Part shown: positions 8,421 through 11,435 of the stretch, in pieces
Position numbering within the stretch: position 1 is the stretch's first letter
How the letters are laid out: the number at the start of each line of letters is the position of its first letter
NCBI GenBank assembly: GCA_965370965.1
Contig: CBDUWQ010000127.1
Coordinates: forward strand, 1-11,435
From: GH45 sp965370965
Lineage (GTDB): Bacteria; Bacteroidota; Bacteroidia; Bacteroidales; SZUA-534
Direction: 5' to 3'
Length of the DNA stretch: 11,435 bases
Program-made: the position numbers and the translations under genes
Notes under the pieces: model-generated
Told to the model about the DNA's origin: nothing
Databases searched by the model: none
Seen by the model: only the letters and a program-made list of their open reading frames with translations

Positions 8421-9051
8421 AAAAGGGGTTTGTCCTTTTTTCTTCACCTATACTTGTTTCGGGTCCATGACCGGGAAAAACCCTTGTTTCAATGGGCAGT
8501 ACAAAAAGCTTTTGGCGAATACCTGTAATTAATTGTTGGTAATTGCCACCAGGCAAATCATGCCTGCCAATGCTACCCTGAAACAGAACATCGCCACAAA
8601 ATAGCATTGCTTCTTTTTTATTATAAAATGCCAAACTGCCTGCCGAATGTCCGGGTACATGAATTGCCTGAAGCTCGGTGTTGCCAAACGAAATAATATC
8701 GCCATCGGCAATAAGTTTACTAGGCTGTGGTATATCGTAATCAACATTTAAACCATATCCGCTGCAAGCATCCTTAAACCCATCAATCCAAAAAAGCTCT
8801 TCTTTATGACAAGCAATATCAACTCCATATTTATCAACAAGGTATCTGGCACCAAAAATATGGTCTAAATGGTTATGGGTATTTATTATATGCACTAATT
8901 TGAGGTTGTTGTCTTTAAAAAATATATCCAACTCCTCATTTTCATTAGGGGAAAAATTGCCCGGATCAATTACCACACATTCGCCTGTTTCGTCATACAG
9001 TACAAATGTATTTTCTTGAAAAGGGCTAAATACAAAAGTTTTAAAGTTCAT
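8413..9051 (-). CDS. metallo-beta-lactamase-fold hydrolase (glyoxalase II/YcbL-like)
   Basis: This is a 212-residue MBL-fold enzyme counted from ATG at 9051. The two-metal site is complete: T58-HNHLDH (59-64), H135 in VPGHSAGS, D154 in FCGDVLF and H195 in FPGHG. Family marks IDPG (28-31), GRHDLPGG (162-169) and the C-terminal RTNPFF are present. The start FSPFQENTFVLYD is typical of the YcbL-like branch, which hydrolyses thioesters such as hydroxyacyl-thiols; the true substrate is unknown. A GTG at 9066 would add five residues (MKKNI), but the family-like start favours 9051. There is no signal peptide, so it is cytoplasmic. It lies 14 bases after the stop of the LipL32-like gene and is almost surely co-transcribed with it. 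Its stop codon lies in a repeat shared with the M16 gene. Confidence 0.93.
   Translation of the reverse strand: MNFKTFVFSPFQENTFVLYDETGECVVIDPGNFSPNENEELDIFFKDNNLKLVHIINTHNHLDHIFGARYLVDKYGVDIACHKEELFWIDGFKDACSGYGLNVDYDIPQPSKLIADGDIISFGNTELQAIHVPGHSAGSLAFYNKKEAMLFCGDVLFQGSIGRHDLPGGNYQQLITGIRQKLFVLPIETRVFPGHGPETSIGEEKRTNPFFN
8419..8441. terminator. weak bidirectional terminator candidate
   Basis: AAAAAAGG and CCTTTTTT flank a seven-base loop at the end of the MBL reading frame. The arms supply a T-run in either direction, which suits the convergent genes at 7633 and 8413. The stem has only two G-C pairs, so its strength is doubtful. Confidence 0.3.
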
Positions 9052-9065
9052 GATGTTTTTTTTCA

Positions 9066-9755
9066 CTATTTATTAATTTGCTTATGAAGTTCATCAATAG
9101 TTCTGCCCATAGCAACACCTTCTAATTTTATTGGAGAAGCAACATCAGCTAAAAATGTCCCTTTTACTTCGCCTTTTTTAAATGACGTAAACCCGATACG
9201 ATATAAACCTACCGTTAAAGCTTTAAGTGGGTCGGTAATATGGCTTTCATACCTTAACAATGAATTATGCCTCTTTCTGCCAGGGTTTTTTGGCATTTCG
9301 CTGCTATCATCATTACTTGCAAGCTTATACCATACTGCCTTGTCAATACCCTCTTTTGTTATGCCACTTTTTGTAACAATCGATGATCTTTCTAAAGTAA
9401 TATAGGTGTCAAAATAGTCTTTAGAATTTTTGTTATTGGTATAATCTTCTGATTCAATAATATTATTAGACTTTGAACTTCCGGCAGGAGACATCATTCT
9501 AACACCCAATTCGGGAGCTATAACAGGAATCCATAAATAAATATAGTAATACTTCTTGCCATCCTTAATCTCATCTTCGGTGCCTACAGCTGCGTAGCCT
9601 AAATAAGTAACAATATCGGTATAAGGGACTCTTACTGTTTTTGGGCCAACTTTTTGTGATACCGAACTGCCAAAATAACCAAGTTTTTGTGCCTGTAGGT
9701 TTCCAACCATGCACATAACAAATAATACTATTATAAATTTTTTTAACTTCTTCAT
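9066..9755 (-). CDS. LipL32-like secreted protein
   Basis: This 229-residue protein resembles LipL32, the major surface lipoprotein of pathogenic Leptospira, along most of its length as I recall that protein. Matching blocks are PYTDIVTYLGY (44-54), KKYYYIYLWIPVIAPELGVR (67-86) leading into MMSPAG, YFDTYITLER (114-123), HNSLLR (163-168), GLYRIGFTSFKKGEVKGTF (183-201) and a short C-terminal helix, IDELHKQ. The Asp-Thr of FDT (D116/T117) corresponds to a pair reported as calcium ligands in LipL32. The poly-Asp loop is reduced to NDD (148-150), and a Tyr ligand seems replaced by His163. The C-terminal helix is shorter. The signal peptide ends LQA-QK near residue 22 with no Cys at the cleavage site, so it is predicted to be soluble or periplasmic, not lipidated. 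In Leptospira and Pseudoalteromonas the family has been linked to extracellular-matrix binding; the role here is unknown. It is the first gene of an operon with the MBL hydrolase. Confidence 0.85.
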   Translation of the reverse strand: MKKLKKFIIVLFVMCMVGNLQAQKLGYFGSSVSQKVGPKTVRVPYTDIVTYLGYAAVGTEDEIKDGKKYYYIYLWIPVIAPELGVRMMSPAGSSKSNNIIESEDYTNNKNSKDYFDTYITLERSSIVTKSGITKEGIDKAVWYKLASNDDSSEMPKNPGRKRHNSLLRYESHITDPLKALTVGLYRIGFTSFKKGEVKGTFLADVASPIKLEGVAMGRTIDELHKQINK

Positions 9756-9790
9756 AAAAGGGGTTTTTAATATTAAAAAAAGATTGTCAG

Positions 9791-9821
9791 CAAATGTATA
9801 TTTTATATTGTGGGGAGCAAA
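9791..9821 (-). promoter_or_regulatory. Bacteroidota-type promoter of the LipL32-like/MBL operon
   Basis: On the minus strand, TTTG (9821-9818) and TACATTTG (9798-9791) are separated by 19 bases, an exact fit to TTTG-N19-TAnnTTTG. Transcription should start near 9785, leaving a leader of about 30 bases before the ATG at 9755. The -33 box is ten bases from the palindrome at 9832-9851. Confidence 0.75.
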
Positions 9822-9831
9822 TTATTAATGA

Positions 9832-9851
9832 ATTTTATATGCATATAAAAT
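9832..9851. promoter_or_regulatory. 20-bp perfect palindrome, candidate operator
   Basis: The sequence is a perfect palindrome centred on ATGCAT, with T4/A4 flanks and closing A/T pairs. It lies in the 128-base divergent gap between the LipL32-like gene and the metallophosphoesterase, just upstream of the operon's -33 box. That position suits a dimeric regulator acting on one or both genes. AT-rich palindromes can arise by chance, and no cognate regulator is identified. Confidence 0.45.
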
Positions 9852-9883
9852 AAGCTTGGCAGACAATTGTTGTATGTTTGGGG

Positions 9884-10639
9884 ATGCTTAAAATCCAATA
9901 TTGCTCCGATCTCCATATAGAGTTTCCGGCAAATGCATCTTTTCTTAAACGTAATCCTATTAAGGAGATTGGTAACGTATTGATTTTGAACGGCGATATT
10001 GTTCCTTTTGCAGTATTAGATAAGTTTGATTGGTTTTTTGATGATCTATCAAAACGATTTAAATATGTTTATTGGATACCGGGAAACCATGAGTATTATT
10101 TTTCAGACATCAATCAATATTCCGGAAGCTTTTGTAAGGATATCCGTAAAAATATTTTTCTTGTTAACAATCAAAATATCGAATTAGATGGAATTCGATT
10201 TCTTTTTACAACATTATGGTCAAAATTATTGGAGGTTAACCGATGGATTATTGCACAACAATTATCAGATTTTCATGTAATTAAAAAGGCAACCGGTAGT
10301 TTTACTCCGGCTGATTATAATAAATTGCACGTTGAAAGCCTTTATTTTTTAAAAGAAGCCTTTACAAAAAAGACAAAAGCAAAAACAACTGTTGTTGTAA
10401 CACATCATGTCCCCACTTTATTAAATTATCCAGAAAAGTATAAAGGAGATGTTTTAAACGAAGCATTTGCTGTTGAGTTATTCAACTTGATTGAAGAGTA
10501 TTTACCTGACTATTGGATATATGGGCATAATCATTTTAATCAAAAACCGTTTTATATTAACAAGACAAAACTGTTAACCAATCAATTAGGATATGTGGAG
10601 TATGGCGAACATTCCTTGTTTTCTGATTCTGTTATTTAG
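9884..10639 (+). CDS. cytoplasmic calcineurin-like metallophosphoesterase
   Basis: This is a 251-residue protein counted from ATG at 9884. All metallophosphatase motifs are present: D9-L-H11 in YCSDLHIEF, G37-D38, GNHE (67-70), HH (174-175) and GHNH (214-217). There is no signal peptide, so it acts in the cytoplasm, and the substrate (phosphomonoester, phosphodiester or nucleotide) cannot be told. It is unrelated in detail to the lipoprotein phosphatase at the left edge, which has a longer two-domain plan. The frame opens six bases earlier with TTG at 9878, but MLKIQYCSDLH is the natural family start. It is divergent from the LipL32-like operon and is followed by 134 bases before the HigA gene. 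No terminator is visible after it. Confidence 0.92.
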   Translation: MLKIQYCSDLHIEFPANASFLKRNPIKEIGNVLILNGDIVPFAVLDKFDWFFDDLSKRFKYVYWIPGNHEYYFSDINQYSGSFCKDIRKNIFLVNNQNIELDGIRFLFTTLWSKLLEVNRWIIAQQLSDFHVIKKATGSFTPADYNKLHVESLYFLKEAFTKKTKAKTTVVVTHHVPTLLNYPEKYKGDVLNEAFAVELFNLIEEYLPDYWIYGHNHFNQKPFYINKTKLLTNQLGYVEYGEHSLFSDSVI

Positions 10640-10680
10640 TATTTGTCCTAAAACCTATTATTTGTTATAAATATTGCTTC

Positions 10681-10777
10681 AATATTTTTTTGTATGGTAT
10701 TGGAAAAGTATTCACACTAACTAAAAAAAAAGATAGAGAAAGCAAAACGGATGCGTATTAAATATTTAGAATTATGA
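10681..10777 (+). pseudogene. remnant of a HigB-type (RelE/Gp49-like) toxin
   Basis: In the frame ending TGA at 10775-10777, the 15 codons from 10730 read KIEKAKRMRIKYLEL. This closely resembles the C-terminal helix of HigB toxins (typically KEIEKA followed by a basic stretch and KY). The TGA overlaps the ATG of the antitoxin (ATGA), as in intact higBA operons. Upstream, the next frame reads GKVFTLTKK (10702-10728), like the strand before that helix. The two frames join if one A is removed from the run of nine A at 10723-10731. The N-terminal part of the toxin and about ten residues before the helix are not found, so this is a decayed gene, not a simple frameshift. The family assignment rests on a short match. 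Confidence 0.6.
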
Positions 10778-11064
10778 AAACAGTATCACATAACGAACTA
10801 TTAAACGAACTAGTAGGGCAACAGGGAACACTTGAACGTACTAAGTTTGAAAATGAACTAAAGGCAGATGTATTGGCATTTAAGTTTAAAGAATTTCGCA
10901 AACAAAAACACCTGACACAAACCGAACTTGCTAAAAGTATTGGATTAGAAAAGGGGCAAATATCAAAAATTGAGAACGGCAAATTTAACTTGACATTGGC
11001 AACTATCAATAAAATTGCATCGGCATTAGGGGTAAGTGTTAATTTTAATTTGCAACCTATTTAG
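10774..11064 (+). CDS. higA: HigA-like antitoxin, XRE-family helix-turn-helix
   Basis: This is a 96-residue DNA-binding protein. The N-terminal part (GTLERTKFENELKAD, 18-32) is typical of HigA antitoxins of Bacteroidota. An XRE-type HTH spans about 38-90, with LTQTELAKSIGLEKGQISKIENGK (47-70) covering the two recognition helices. Intact HigA neutralises the HigB ribosome-dependent mRNA nuclease and represses its own operon. The usual order is toxin first; here only a toxin remnant precedes the gene, with its stop overlapping this ATG. The protein looks complete, so it may be an orphan antitoxin or a simple repressor. Translational coupling to the lost toxin is implied by the ATGA overlap. Confidence 0.9.
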   Translation: MKTVSHNELLNELVGQQGTLERTKFENELKADVLAFKFKEFRKQKHLTQTELAKSIGLEKGQISKIENGKFNLTLATINKIASALGVSVNFNLQPI

Positions 11065-11092
11065 TGTTAATATTGGAAACTAAGTTATAATT

Positions 11093-11275
11093 ATGGAACA
11101 ATATAAAACAGACTGGTTAAACAATTATTGTAATTTATGGAATATTGATAAAGATATTTTGCACGAGGTACTTGACGGTTTCAAAAATATTACTTTCAAA
11201 AGTATTTCAGACAGTATAAAAAGTAAGTTTAATATTAAATATAATCTTGATGTTTTAATAGCAGAGTTTGTTTAG
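11093..11275 (+). CDS. small hypothetical protein downstream of higA
   Basis: This is a 60-codon frame starting 28 bases after the higA stop. The product is mixed-charge and aromatic-rich (KTDWLNNYCNLWNIDKD near the start) and probably helical, with no signal peptide and no domain I recognise. Its position suggests co-transcription with higA. It could be a real small protein, the N-terminal fragment of a longer lost gene, or a chance frame. The 160 bases after it, to the window edge, show no feature. Confidence 0.4.
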   Translation: MEQYKTDWLNNYCNLWNIDKDILHEVLDGFKNITFKSISDSIKSKFNIKYNLDVLIAEFV

Positions 11276-11435
11276 GGTATTTATTTGTAACCAATTATCT
11301 TTTGTGATGTTTTAAACAAACATGCAGATAATAAAGAGAAACAATTTATAGCCTGTATTATGCATAAAAACAAATAAATAATTAGAGGTGTTTATTTAGA
11401 TACAACTATAATATTCTTATATTCAATACTATCGC

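Noticed and set aside
9052..9066. GTG start for the MBL hydrolase
   Set aside because: It adds only MKKNI before the family-like start at ATG 9051; it cannot be fully excluded.
9873..9880. TATGTTTG, an exact -7 consensus match before the metallophosphoesterase
   Set aside because: It ends only three bases before the ATG, would imply a leaderless transcript, and has no TTTG or TTG at the correct upstream distance.
9878..9886. TTG start for the metallophosphoesterase
   Set aside because: ATG at 9884 gives the family-typical N-terminus directly before the DLH motif.

Overview
The window looks like chromosomal DNA from a member of the Bacteroidota. It is AT-rich, no Shine-Dalgarno sequence stands out before the starts, and several starts are preceded by the Bacteroidota promoter pattern (TTTG at -33, TAnnTTTG at -7). 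The proteins also fit that phylum: a single-chain glycine decarboxylase, a secreted double-domain M16 peptidase and a HigA-type antitoxin. I see no tRNA, rRNA, CRISPR array or complete insertion sequence.

Layout, left to right. The start of a lipoprotein metallophosphatase of the 5'-nucleotidase family runs off the left edge (1-1207, minus). A 304-base gap follows, with palindromes and a GC-rich island that look like a dispersed repeat. Next come a secreted M16 zinc peptidase (1512-4397, minus) and gcvP (4531-7392, minus), separated by a strong intrinsic terminator. Divergent from gcvP is an unrecognised secreted/membrane protein (7633-8280, plus), whose promoter is built from two direct repeats 30 bp apart. 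A two-gene minus-strand operon follows: a LipL32-like secreted protein (9066-9755), then a metallo-beta-lactamase-fold hydrolase (8413-9051), driven by a near-perfect Bacteroidota promoter at 9791-9821. Divergent from that operon, across a 20-bp perfect palindrome, is a cytoplasmic metallophosphoesterase (9884-10639, plus). The right end holds a higBA-type toxin-antitoxin locus with a decayed toxin (10681-10777), an intact HigA-like antitoxin (10774-11064) and a 60-codon open frame of unknown status.

Most genes here are housekeeping units with their own signals rather than one pathway. gcvP has no gcvH or gcvT beside it. The most notable observations are: (1) a clear homologue of LipL32, the major outer-membrane lipoprotein of pathogenic Leptospira, in a Bacteroidota context, without a lipobox and co-transcribed with an MBL hydrolase; (2) a HigB remnant whose stop codon still overlaps the higA start, with a frame break at a run of nine A; (3) a 27-bp repeat found at the 3' ends of two unrelated genes, supplying the stop codon of each.
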